Source: Melanocharis versteri (Eukaryota; Chordata; Aves; Passeriformes; Melanocharitidae). Taken from it: DNA of 64,000 nucleotides. Every line of letters starts with the position of its first letter. Position 1 is the stretch's first letter. The notes beneath the pieces were generated by a model. The model did no database searches and was not told the origin of the DNA. It saw only the letters and a list, made by a program, of their open reading frames with translations. The position numbers were made by a program, and so were the translations under genes. The DNA is taken from assembly GCA_013397845.1 (NCBI GenBank), contig VZTG01007409.1, positions 680,918 through 744,917 on the forward strand. The letters run 5' to 3'. Of the stretch, positions 47,027-58,203 are shown piece after piece.

Positions 47027-50000
47027 ATGGTGTATGTCTATATTTCTCTTTTCTGCCTAAAACCCCTTTCCTGTATTGGTGTGAACAATTGTTTAACTGC
47101 ATTTGTGCATGTCGGAGGTGGAACTCAGTGGAAGGAAATCTGAGGCTCTAGGTACAGCGTGGTGTGAGGTTTCAGTCCTGGCATCAGGACCCCTCCCCTG
47201 AAATTGCTTGGGGGCTCCATTTTGCACATCTCAAGATGAAAAAAAAGTGTAGTACAAGAACATCCAGGAAGCCAATTGCACATTTGGTAGCACATAAGTA
47301 AAGTTGTGGATAGGCCCTGAGCTTTTTTTCTCAGCCTCTGCATGTATCTTGTTACACAGAGCGCTGAGTAAGGGGGAGAAAAGGGTCGTTCACGCGCCCG
47401 CAGCGGTGTTCTGTTGGGTAGTCCATCCAAACAGCTGGCAACACGCTGCTCATGGTGTTATCTGAGATTCTCTGCAGATCCAAGCACATGCATTGTCTTG
47501 GGTAAAAAGTACAAGGGATTTCACACTTGGAAATTAAAAAAAAAACCCCAGATCCAGAGCTTTTATTACTCTTCAAAGCACCAGGAGTTCCAGCCTGTGT
47601 TGTACCTTTGATCTCAAGGAATGTATTTCTCTGCTTTGGTGTTAACATATGCGTAAGTTTGTGTAGAATTAGATATATCTGTTAAATGGAATGGTCAGCC
47701 AGTAAAACAATGTCGTATAAACCAAATGTTTTGCTTTTCATCAGACAAAAAATTGTTTTGTGAGTGATTGTATTTTAAAGGATGACTTAAATAATTTACA
47801 TATTCTTGGACTGTTACAGAAGGAATGACCAAATCTCTACTCCACAGCTTTTTCTTCAGATAAATAATTAGCTGATGTACATTGGATTTTAGCCATGTGA
47901 GCTAAACTTTTGAACAATATTTAGCCAAATTTTCTGCTTTTGCCCAAGTGGTATCAAAACTATCAGAGACAAGTATTTAATCTTCAAGAGTCTAGAAATT
48001 TTCTTATACAAATGTAAGTTTTCTTTTGAAACTATGTATTTTATATTTTAATGCTAACCTATGTATCACTAAAATTAAATTATGTTTAATGTTATTATTT
48101 CTCATTGGTTTGATTTTTAACAATTAAAAGAATATTTTTATAAAACATAAAGTATGTGAGATCTCAAATCCACAAATCAAACCAGTGAAAATGTTTGCAG
48201 TTCACTGTTGTTTCTGAAACTTTGGACAAACTCTATGTAAATCTTGAAGCTATGCTTTTGAAACTGAAGTCATACAAGATATACATTGTGTTTTCACTGG
48301 AATCATGTTGTAGGCTTAAATCATATCTAAAGTTTTAACAAAGCATTCTGTACTTGTCAGTGATGAAGGTACTTTTAATGTGGATAACCTGGAAATTATT
48401 TAAGAGTTAAGTTCCTGTAAGAAAACTGAGGAAAAGATTTAAAGAAAAAAAAAGAAAAAGAAAAAAAAGAAGGGAGTTCCACATACTTGTGAACAACTGT
48501 TCATCCATTAAAATCACCATAGGGTGTTCAAGACAAACGCTTCACTGTATGTTGCATTGGCTCTGAATAATCCTGGAAAAAATCCTGGTTTGCTGTATGT
48601 GGTAGATGGTTTATGGCAAGCATCTTGAATTCTTCCTGTGGACCTGCTGCCATCCTTCCATTTCACTGGAAACCAAGGCTGCTTCATCTCCATTGCAAGG
48701 GATATAATGGAAGGGAAGAGAGAGGAAAACATTGGCAGAAAAACACATTGAGAAGAAAATACAGGAAAATCACAATTATACAAATATTTCTCCATACAGA
48801 ATCACATTTTGCTGGGGCAGGTCTCTTAACTTCCACATGTGCAGACTTAAATGCAATTAAAATATGGGCTATGTACTAATCTACAAAGGGAAGGTTGGAC
48901 ATTTGCAGGGGACAGATTTATTTTACAAATATAGTGGTCATTTACCTTGCTGGCATTTTGCTAAGTTCCCTCATCGTTCTTCTCTTTTAAAAGTGCTTCC
49001 TTTTAAACTGAGCAGCTTTTCTACCTCTTAAGTATTATGCTGACATTTAACAGCAACAAAACAACTAACAATTTTTTTTGTTAATTTTTAAAAGGACCCT
49101 TTTGCAAATTCCATTGAATCATTAAAACTTCATTATGTTGGATCAAGCTTCTCACCTCAATTTGAACAGAACTCCTGCTAGCTTGATTGGGAATTATGAC
49201 TGAGAAAAGTCTTGCACTTTGGCTTACTAAAACTCAACCAACACCTTATAAATTATCCTGATACCAAAACATCAACAGTATGATTCCCATGAAAGACCTA
49301 TAGGAGAGAAAAACCTGGCTGAAAAAAAAGTCTGAATTCATCAAACTCTTCTGTACAAGTGTATTGGTTCCAGTGATATCTTGCTTTGAAAAACAGTAGG
49401 AATGATTTAATTTTTAAAAAATCAGCAAAGTCTATTCATGTTTTAGGTGAAATATAGTCCATTTTTTGTTTCCACATTCTGTTTCAAAAGCTGTTGCATT
49501 TTTATTGTGTTGTATTATGTGAAGGTTTATATATTTTATTTTGCTATTCCAATTACTCTTAAATAATATAAACTATATAAAATCATTCTTTTCAAAACAT
49601 AATCTGTCAAAACTTGTACGATTTCCTACCTCTCACAGTGGAAATTCCTGGGAAAATCAAAGCACTGAAGCTTTGTTTTTAAGCTGCTAATTTTTAGTTT
49701 AGTTTAGTTTAAGGTAAATTTAAAGTTTTAAATTTAAAATTCAGAGTTTAAATCAGGTATATTTTTTTCTGGGATATAATTTCAATCCACCTGGGCAGTG
49801 TAATCCATCATGGAAGAGGAGAGACACAGAAGAACCACTAAGGCTTCTGAGCATTTCTTCAGCTGCCCCAGACTTAATAAATAGCTCTTCTTATTGAGAT
49901 ATTTTTATGACTTTGCCGTAACTTTTCCTTTGGTGTTAACAGAATCTCACTCCAAGCAAACTTCCACTATCAGTCTAAGCTATGTTTTCCTGATTTTAAG

Positions 50001-50620
50001 TAGAACCCTTTGATCTGAGGAAAATTAAGGTGATTTAAAAATTTTCTTTAGTACTGAATATTTTGTCTGTATAACTCCGTTTAAAGGTGATGGAGATCTG
50101 AAAATTCTACTGTTTTACCAGTTTCTACTGAATTAAGTTCAAGAATTTCTCCTTGCTTGCGAATATGTGCCGGGCTTGGCTTTTCATGCTTCATGCATAT
50201 TTGAACATGTTTTTGAAGTTCTTTGTTCCATCAAATACAGTCATACTGAAATTCAGCTATATATACATTTATTTTATCTCCAGGAAGACAGAGGTTTGCA
50301 TCCAGACAGGATAGAAATGTAGCTAAATGATTCTTTAATGGAACTCGTACAGTAGCTTCTTCAGTATATATCTGATTTTTTTAAACTGAAAATTTTAACA
50401 TGAGATGTTCCAAACCTACTTAGATTTTGTCAAACTGCACTTTTGTGTAAGACAATGGAACATGGTCAAAGCTTGCATATAGTCTTAGTTCAAGTGTTTC
50501 CTACTGCCATGGAAACTACTACTGTGTTACAAGCTGTGTAATACGTGTTGTGTGAGTAACTCTGGGGGAAATTCATATTGGGATACACAGAAGTAGAATA
50601 ACTCTTTTCAGTAAAAAACC
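47027..50620. other. AT-rich unique DNA, no gene seen
   Basis: It contains an A-rich tract at 48437-48473, a short TTTAG repeat at about 49694-49710, and otherwise unremarkable sequence. Overlapping open runs at 47125-47648 on both strands match no family. Confidence 0.5.
48437..48473. repeat. A-rich AAAAG simple sequence
   Basis: A run of A with scattered G. It is low-complexity and may be the decayed tail of an unrecognised insertion. Confidence 0.7.
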
Positions 50621-51299
50621 CACAGAATTCCAGAATCAAATAATGGCTGAGGTTGGAATGGACCTCTGGAAGTCATGTGAGGCAAGCCCCCTGCTCAAGC
50701 CTGGTGTCCAGAATCATGTCCAGACGGTCCTTGAGTGTCTCCAAGGATGGAGATGACTCTGCAGACATTCTGAGGAACCTGTGCCAGTGCTCAGTCACCC
50801 TTACAGTAAAAAAGTGTTTCCTGATGTTGGGAGGGAACCTCCTGTGTTTCAGTTTGTGCCCAATGCCTCTGGCCCTGCCACTGGGCACCACTGAGGAGAA
50901 TCTGCCTTCTTCTTCTTTCCAAACTCCTTTCAGATATTTACACATATTAATAAGAATCCCCTGAACTTTTTCTTCTCCATGCTGAACAGTCCTGGTTCTT
51001 TCAGCTTGTCCTTATATGAGAGATGCTCCAGTCTCTTTATCATTCCTGTGGCTCCCCCACTGAACCCTCTCCAGTATGTCCATGTCTTTCCTCTTCTCAG
51101 GAACCCAGAACTGAACACAGCACTCAGGTGTGGTCCCACCAATGCTGAATGAAGGGGAAGGACCTACTGGTAACACTTTTTCTAATGCAGTTAAGGACAC
51201 CATTTATCTTTTTTGCATCAGGTGCACATTGCTGGTTCATGTTCAGTCTGGGCTTTATGAGGACCTTCAGGTCTTTTGCCAAGCATCTTTCCAATAGCT
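50621..51299 (-). mobile_element. CR1 LINE fragment, minus strand
   Basis: From the left, the reverse-complement CR1 3' end CAGAATTCCAGAATCAAATA (50622-50641) leads into GGCTGAGGTTGGAATGGACC (50645-50664), CATGTCCAGACGGTCCTTGA (50715-50734), AACCTGTGCCAGTGCTCAGT (50776-50795), AGTGTTTCCTGATGTTGGGA (50812-50831) and GTCCCACCAATGCTGAATGA near 51133. The minus open runs at 50673-50945, 50930-51142 and 51012-51203 are shards of the reverse-transcriptase ORF. Part of the usual 3' UTR between the two leftmost blocks is missing, a small internal deletion. The copy is moderately diverged and 5'-truncated. Confidence 0.95.
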
Positions 51300-52874
51300 A
51301 TGTCCAATGTGGAACAGATGAACAGGTAATAACTTTTTTTGGTGGAAATACATTGTTACCATAGATACGCTCTGTCATAAAATATTAGGCTTGCGGTTTG
51401 TTCTTAGTGAGTTTCTTACAAGATTAAAGGACATTTCTGTTTCTTTCACTTGCAGTTTTGAAAATGTTACTCAGAAGGGGTGCAGTTCAGTTTTCCTGAT
51501 CTTTCAAATGAAGGGGAAAATGTGAAAAAAAGGGAGTCACCTCAAAATCTTAAAAAGGAAAGAAAAGCTAAACCTTCACACTCTGGAACATTACAGGAAG
51601 CTCAGGTATCACTACAGCTGATATGTTTAAACGTGTTACCACTGATCTGTAGTTAACTACACTCCTGTTATAGAAACATTATTTCAAAGCAGTCCAGTTG
51701 AAATGTACACGCAAGGCACTATCCAGATCTACTTCAGAACGTTTGTCTTTTATTAGTCGTGACTCGTGAGCCATTCTAGAGACACAAAGAGCATTTCTGA
51801 TCATGATTTCATTTATAGTTGATGAAAAAAGGCACAAGCTCAATGTTAGATCCAAAAATACTCAGTCTTAGTGCAGGCATTTTCTTTCTCACCGATGTAA
51901 TTTTGCTAATTAGAAGTGGGGTGCAGAACTGGGTAGATCTTTTTACAGTGACAAACATTTTGGTCATAGGTAGTGACCAGATGATCCTAAATAGGGTGGA
52001 AAACAACATGAATTTATCGTGTACTGATTTAAAGTGTTTATGATATATTAATTTAAAAAAAACAGGGTGAACTGACTGGATCTAACCACATGGGTCTGAA
52101 ATTGTTTGCTTCATCTCTAAGCTGAAGTTCATATGATTACCTAATTAAATCTACAGCTGACCTAAAAATGACTAAAGATATTATTGCAGATTCACCCCAT
52201 GTTTAGAGGGCTAACTCAGAAAAGCACACTAGTTGAAGTTAATTAAGCTGTATAATATTTCAAAGTGTTCCTGTCTAGATAATACCAAATTAAAATAAAC
52301 TTGGGAATATTGTTTTCAGATACCCCTGTACAGTAGTTATTCTTCCACCATGCTTTCTCTCCTTTTAATGTTTTCTGACACTATCTCACAAGTATTTCTT
52401 GGATTTGATGCAGTCAAGCCAGAGCGAGTTGGAAAATTGGAACTCAGTTTGTACCTGTGGAACCAAATCTCACTGTTAGGGAGAGTGAAGTGGGAAGTCA
52501 GTGTGTGAGAAAAGAAGACCAGGGCTGTGTTTCTGATTTGTACGCTTGACCCTGCATTGTCTGAGCAGCCAAAAAGTCACAGAAGTAGAACTCATTTTGC
52601 CTACTTTTAGCCATCTAAAATCTAAGGCTGATCTCATCATTCTGGGCTTTATGGATTACCAATAAGGAGCAGCAACACCTTCAGAGAACAATTAACCTCA
52701 TCCTAAGAGGCAAGCCTGAGCTGTCTGGGTTTGCTTTTGGAAGTCGATTAATTTTTCCCTGATGATTCTAAAATACCATACATCACTGATTTGACTTAAA
52801 TATTCAACTTGCAGACATCCCACCTGAAAAGTTCATCAGAAGTAGTTTTACTGTACATGGCATGCTCACAGTGA
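51300..52874. other. Unique DNA, no gene seen
   Basis: Overlapping + and minus open runs at 51809-52043 have no recognisable homologue. No repeat family was seen. Confidence 0.5.
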
Positions 52875-52905
52875 CATATATATATGTGTGTGTATATATA
52901 TATAT
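52875..52905. repeat. TA/TG microsatellite beside a CR1 5' junction
   Basis: An alternating TA-TG-TA tract ends about 15 bases before the start of recognisable CR1 sequence. It may be part of the original target site. Confidence 0.85.
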
Positions 52906-52919
52906 TCAGAGGGGCATAT

Positions 52920-53431
52920 GATTCAGTTTTGGATCCTTCACTACAAGAAAGACGTTGAGGTGCCGGAGAGAGTCCAGAGAAGGGACATGGAGCTGGTGAA
53001 GGGTCTGGAACACAAGTCTGATGAGGAGTAGCTGAAGGAGCTGGGGATGTTTAGCCTGGAAAAAGGAAGGCTCAGGGGATACCTTATCACTCTCTACAAC
53101 TACCTGCACGTGTGTTGTAGGAAAGTGGAGGTTTGTCTCTTCTCCAAGGTAACAAGAAACAAGATAAGAGAAAATGGCCTCAAGGTGCACTAGGGGAGGT
53201 CTAGATTGGATATTAGGAAAAAAAAACTCTTTATGGAAAGGGTTATAAAACATTGGAACAGGCTGCCCAGGGAAGTGGTTGAGTCACCATCCCTGGATGT
53301 GTTTAAAAGATTAAAAGATGTGTAGACGTGGCACTTAGGGACATGGGTTAGTGATGGCGGACTTGACGGTGTTAGTTTTATGGTTGGACTGGATGATACT
53401 TCAGGCCTTTTCCAGCATAAAGGATTCTATG
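52920..53431 (+). mobile_element. CR1 LINE fragment, 3' part
   Basis: This is a forward CR1 copy of the same type as the one at 3105-3869. It shows TTCACTACAAGAAAGACGTT (52938-52957), GTCCAGAGAAGGGACATGGA, TGTTTAGCCTGGAAAAAGGA (53048-53067), GAACAGGCTGCCCAGGGAAG (53256-53275), GCACTTAGGGACATGGGTTA (53331-53350) and a 3' tail decayed to a single GGATTCTATG at 53422-53431. Reading in the reverse-transcriptase frame meets TAG at 53028 and frameshifts, so the copy is dead. Confidence 0.95.
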
Positions 53432-55780
53432 AATTTTATAATTTTTGCTCCTGTGGTGTCTGTACATGCTGTCTTTTAGACTACTTCATCTTTAGGAACA
53501 AGAAACCTAAAGTCTGTACTGGTAAGCTCAGTGGGTCAGGATCTCTTCTCCAATCCCCTGAGCAAGTGGCAGAGCACGGTTAGTTCCCCTTACAACAGGG
53601 AGAGAGCAGTCTTGAGCTGGAGCTGTTCCCTGAATTGTGTTCACGCATTGCATTGGCAGGCCCATGCGTTAGCCATACCAGGAAGCACAGCAACATTTGT
53701 ACAGTACCAATGCTTGAACCAATGATCCAGACACCTACAATCTTATGGTACATAGGCCGTGTTGTTTTCCAGATAGGCGCTGTTGTATGTAGACTCTGCT
53801 GTTTTTCCAGTATTTCCTGAAATTTTGAAGGTCTAAACATCTCACAAGGGAGATTTAGGCAGAAATGTCCTTAATCTTCTTTCACAAGACTGAGGTTAGA
53901 CACTTCTTTTGTATTCTCCAGCTGCAGATAAAAGAGCCGTTAAGTCCCCAGATCCTCAGCCAAGCTGTAGCTATTTTAGCTGTGCTCATTCCTGATTCTT
54001 TAATGGGGTTTGATTTCTCAGTTGAGAACAAGAATAATTGATTGCACTCCTCAAAGTATAAACTGCTGAAACTCTCTCCTGGTTCTGCAAACCATCGGTA
54101 TTTCAGAGTGGCTGCTATGGCTCTTTCAGAGAGGAAGGGAACATTCTGGTTGGTGGTCACTGGGCAGTTCTTGCTGCTCTTCTCTTTTAGTATCATGGTG
54201 CTTTGACCCTTCAAGCCTGTGCAAAGTAGCCCAGCTGTAGATGTGTTCACTCAGAAGCTGTGTGGCCATCTCTCTCTCCCATCTTTCTTTTGCAAGCTCC
54301 TCTCTGTTCGTACAAATATTAATTTTCAATACGCAGAGCTCTTGTTTCACTCTGGTTTTTTCCAGTTTCAAATTTATTTGTCTCCTTCATTTTGTCTCTC
54401 ACCTTCTCAAGGATGCTCTTATTCCCCCTGCTGTAAATATTTCTCTAAGTCTTGCTTCTCCTGATTTCATTCTGACGCCGTATAATTTTTAATTCAGCTA
54501 ACTTTATTCGAGGATCGCAAAGTAGAAGGTTCTTTACTGCTGTCTCTATTCTCATCCTACCTTTACAGGGCTTTCGATGCTGTTGAATAATTAATATTTG
54601 CTAAAGTCCACATTGGTAATGCTGAAAAAAGGTTAAAATATGTTAATAAACCTGGAAAAGTACAGAGGAAAGCATACTAAAATGAGCTATGCTAAAATGC
54701 CATTCATATATCATGGAGTACTCTCCTAAAGAAAGTAGATATAAATGGAGATAGATACATAAAACTGATTGTCAGTTTTATGCCTAAATATTCTGTGGTT
54801 GAACCTCTCATTCATTCCAGTTTAAAAATATGTTATACATTTTCTTAGAAGGTGTAAAAAAGATTACAGATTATTTTTGAATGCTGTTTTTATTAGATCT
54901 ACTGATTTACAGCTAAGTGAATATAGTCTTATAGTCTTCTGTAGGAATAAAATTAAATTCTTATTCTGTATTCTGGTGATGCAGATGGTGATATCATCTA
55001 CCAGTAATTTGATAATTAAGAGTTTTGCACTGTTAATCCAGGACTTTCTATCCTTGATAAAACCATTTTTAAAACTATTTCTTTCCATTTCCAGTTTGGG
55101 CACAGTTTGCTAAGGTACTGCCAGAATCTGTGGTCTCTGTGACTGATTAAATGAACTTCCTAAATATAATTTAAGGCATTAATGATAAATGAGTACTATT
55201 TCTATCTGCTCTTTCAGAAGTTTAAGTTGTTTTAAACAATTAAGGTGCCTAAAAAGTCTACCTGGATCCTCTTTGGATCAAGATACGTAGAGAAAAGTCT
55301 CTAAATCACCAAGTGAGTTTTTAATTTCTTATGTTGCACATATCTTAATGACCTTCGCTGAGTTTTTTACGGGCTCTTTCTCAGAGCATTTCAATATGAA
55401 TGGGCAGCCATCAAACAATGTCTGTGCTTTATCAAAAGCTATGTCCCTTGTAATTTTTCAAGTGCTATGGTTTTTTAGGCAGTCCTTAATCACAGGTTCT
55501 CACCTGGATTAACAGGCATTGTGGTGTGGATTTGGGATTATGCTGGTCCCTTGTACAACGTTTCACAGTGAAATGAGAATAGTGAGAAACGTCATTTTCT
55601 ACAAAGATACGATTTAAGGAAATTGTTTGACAGACCCTTCTGTGGTAAAACACTTTAGCTTTTGCCTCCCGTTTACCAAAAGCATCTTCTCAGCCAGCGA
55701 CAATTTGACTAACACCTACTTTTTAATTAAATGTTGTAGCATTTAGGAAGATGCATGCTAATCTGGGCCCCAGATCTGCA
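53432..55780. other. Unique DNA with minus-strand open runs of unknown origin
   Basis: Two adjoining minus-strand runs, 54126-54371 (81 codons, charged and helix-like) and 53882-54250 (122 codons), overlap in different frames, as a decayed coding sequence with a frameshift might. No protein family or transposon is recognised. The rest (53440-53840 and 54400-55780) shows nothing I can name. Confidence 0.35.
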
Positions 55781-55959
55781 GCCCTCAGCTTTACAAGATG
55801 CTGCTCCAGCAGGGGCCGTAAAGCTCTCGATAAGAGGGGTAAGGAGCAAGGTGCAGGTCCCACAGCGATAACCTCCTGACTCCAACATTATAGGTCTTTC
55901 TGCTGGAATTGAGTTCTACATCTTCCTCGATTGGTTATTGTCACAAATGAGTAATGGAT

Positions 55960-56240
55960 GCACCCTGCCTGCGTCCCCAGGTACACGAGCCAGTCCATCA
56001 GGCCATCGGGAAGCACAGCTGCCGGCCGTGGGGGCAGGCAGATAACAGGCAGACCCCGAGAGGGATGTTAAAGGCACGGCCACCGCCGGGACAGCGGCGA
56101 GTCCCTGCCCCTCCTCCGGGCGCCCACCCGCCTGCGACCGCCCCTTCCCCTGCTCTGCGCGGGCATTAATCAACCTGCTCCCTGCCATCGGGTAGGGGAC
56201 CAGATAAAGTGCAGCAAACAAATCAAAAGCAGGGAAGCGG
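55960..56240. promoter_or_regulatory. Isolated CpG-rich patch, candidate promoter or enhancer
   Basis: I count about 19 CpG dinucleotides between 55971 and 56200, in a window otherwise nearly free of them. The central part (56040-56165) is strongly G+C rich and includes GC-box-like CCGCCCCTTCCCC (56138-56150). AGATAA (GATA-factor type) sites lie on both sides, at 56040-56045 and 56202-56207, and ATTAATCAAC (56165-56174) is homeodomain- or HNF1-like. There is no clear TATA box. The 101-codon minus open run over it (55916-56221) is explained by scarcity of stop codons in G+C-rich DNA. It could be an orphan CpG island, an lncRNA promoter or a distal enhancer. Confidence 0.4.
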
Positions 56241-56348
56241 CTGGAAAGTGCACGGCATTCAGGCCACGCTTAGTTGATTTTGGTCTGTTATTCAGAGGGG
56301 GAGAATGTTCAGGATGCCTTGTTCACACTGGGAATTACTTTTAGAAAT
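56241..56348. other. Short spacer with no feature seen
   Basis: Transition from the CpG-rich patch to AT-rich DNA. Confidence 0.5.
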
Positions 56349-56493
56349 GTATATACATACATGCATATGTGTACATGTATATACACACACTAAAATATTG
56401 TATACATGTATCATATATCATAGTACTGTATTTCTTATTATGTATTATTATATGAAAATATATAATATACACAACATATATATATATATATAA
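56349..56493. repeat. TA/CA-rich simple sequence
   Basis: Alternating TA, CA and TG units at 56349-56390 and a pure TA run at 56477-56492, with TA-rich sequence between. It is low-complexity and likely polymorphic. Confidence 0.85.
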
Positions 56494-58019
56494 TTAAGCC
56501 TTACAAAATTGTCTAGCTACCTGCTGAGCTGTAAAATGCACTTGTCTTTTTTTTTTTTTACTGTCAGTGATGATAGCAAGACAAGTAAGCGGTATTTTAG
56601 TAAACCTGTCAGGGAATCGACTCATGCTGACTGAGAAGTGAGTAAGTAGGTAAATAAGACTTGTGTTTTAATTTATTAAGCATGTTGCTTTGAAAGTGCT
56701 GTGATTTGCATTACTATCGTTAGTATAAAGGCTTGACTGGAGGTTTCCTAGAGCATACATGATAAAGAGGGTTTTGTTTAACATATCAGGTAAATTTGAA
56801 GGTCAGCTCAGTTTCTAGATGCATCTAACTTAGACAAATGGTCCATGTGTCCCTTCAGAGGAGGACATTTGTAGTATTACCCTGCCTAGCATAATAGGAA
56901 CATCATCTGTAATTCAGGAAATTCCATTTTGCTTTCATGTTAATCATTGGAATAATCATGATTTGTAATGAAAAGCTCAAGAAATATCCTTTCAAAAGTG
57001 TATAGTTAGAACGCACATTGAGGACAGATTTTCTGAAGTACATAACTTCTGATTAACCAACTCCGTAGATGTTGATACATTTTCCAAAACTGGTTGGAAG
57101 CCAGTGTCACAGAGAAAAGCAATAAGACCTGTGATGTACTGAGCTCTTTTAACATCTAGTCATAGCTATTACTGTGACTATACATGTGAATGTATATGCA
57201 ATTCTATATTTCTGTATTATTTGATTCATCTCATTTGGCAATGTCCCAATTTAATAGAAAGTCTTATACAACACTTTGTCACACAAGAAAACAGATATAT
57301 TATACCACAGAAAACACATCTGGTATTCCTCTGGATGAAAATGGCAGAAGGATTTTTGTAATACAAGGAGGAAACACTCAAATTTTCAGGGCTGTACACA
57401 TCACAGATTTAGCAGTTATATAATCTGTGGGGGAGAAAGGGTAGTGGGAGAGAAGGTGAAACAACAACCAGAAGTTGTAAAAGCTCCATAGTAGAAAAAT
57501 ATTGCTACTAGAAATTTCAGAATTACAAAATAGTTTGTGTCTTTTTTCTTGCTGTGGTGGCTCAGAGCAATTCTGCACTTAGATATTTTCTTAAAACATT
57601 ATTTCAGAATAGACAAATTAAAAGAGTGTAATTTTCAAAGCTCCATAGCTCTTTCAAAGCAGAGTAATTCAGGGTGGAGCTCTCATGAACATATATATCA
57701 AGTTCTGTGCTATTTTCCCTTATGAGAGTCTTTTTTCAGTTTGTTTTAATTCAGCTGCTCTTTGACTATTTGGACTATAATTTTCTATGCCATATTTTTG
57801 CCTGAAACAAAATTGGTTTAGAAAAAAAATAATTGGCAAAGATTGTTCAGCATTTTTTGGGACTAGGTTTGATGATAAAAATATAGTATTTTGCTAGAAA
57901 CAATATTTTTTCAACCTTTTATTTAAAAGGTCAAGCATCTCAAAAAAGACAGGTGCTGCTGAAACTATAGATAATGCTTTTTCACCATCCCTATTCAAAC
58001 CTCCCCAGTCTCAGCCAAA
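56494..58019. other. AT-rich unique DNA, no gene seen
   Basis: It contains a T run near 56548-56559. Open runs at 57190-57423 and 57537-57725 show no family resemblance. Confidence 0.5.
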
Positions 58020-58203
58020 CTATAAATCCATGGCTTGCTTTCTTTTCACTTGCTTGGTGAAGACTGGTTGGGCCTCACAGAATTGGTGGGAAAGGGGATT
58101 GATGTTTGAAGTCAGCACCAAGGGCTCTAGATCCTCCTCCTCGCTATGAGAACCTGCAGCAGGCACAGAGACAAGCTTTTCCTCCACAGCACTCTCTGAG
58201 CCT
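58020..58203 (-). other. Candidate terminal exon or decayed coding remnant
   Basis: On the minus strand an acceptor-like GCTTTGTTAACAG is followed by about 61 open codons ending in TAG at 58020-58022. The peptide is protein-like: acidic (EEEDLEP) in the middle and basic (KQVKRKQ) at the end. The listed start is TTG with an in-frame stop just upstream and no ATG at the front, so if real it is a last exon and not a whole gene. The neighbouring minus-strand runs 58279-58566 and 58550-58945 lie in other frames. No family is recognised. A chance open run is the alternative. Confidence 0.2.

Noticed and set aside
3105..53431. The + strand CR1 copies at 3105-3869 and 52920-53431 as ends of one segmental duplication
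   Set aside because: They share a subfamily and orientation, but their flanks are unrelated. Independent insertions explain them.
55916..56221. 101-codon minus-strand open run over the CpG-rich patch
   Set aside because: High G+C removes stop codons. The peptide is rich in Pro/Ala/Gly/Arg, as expected, and has no domain.
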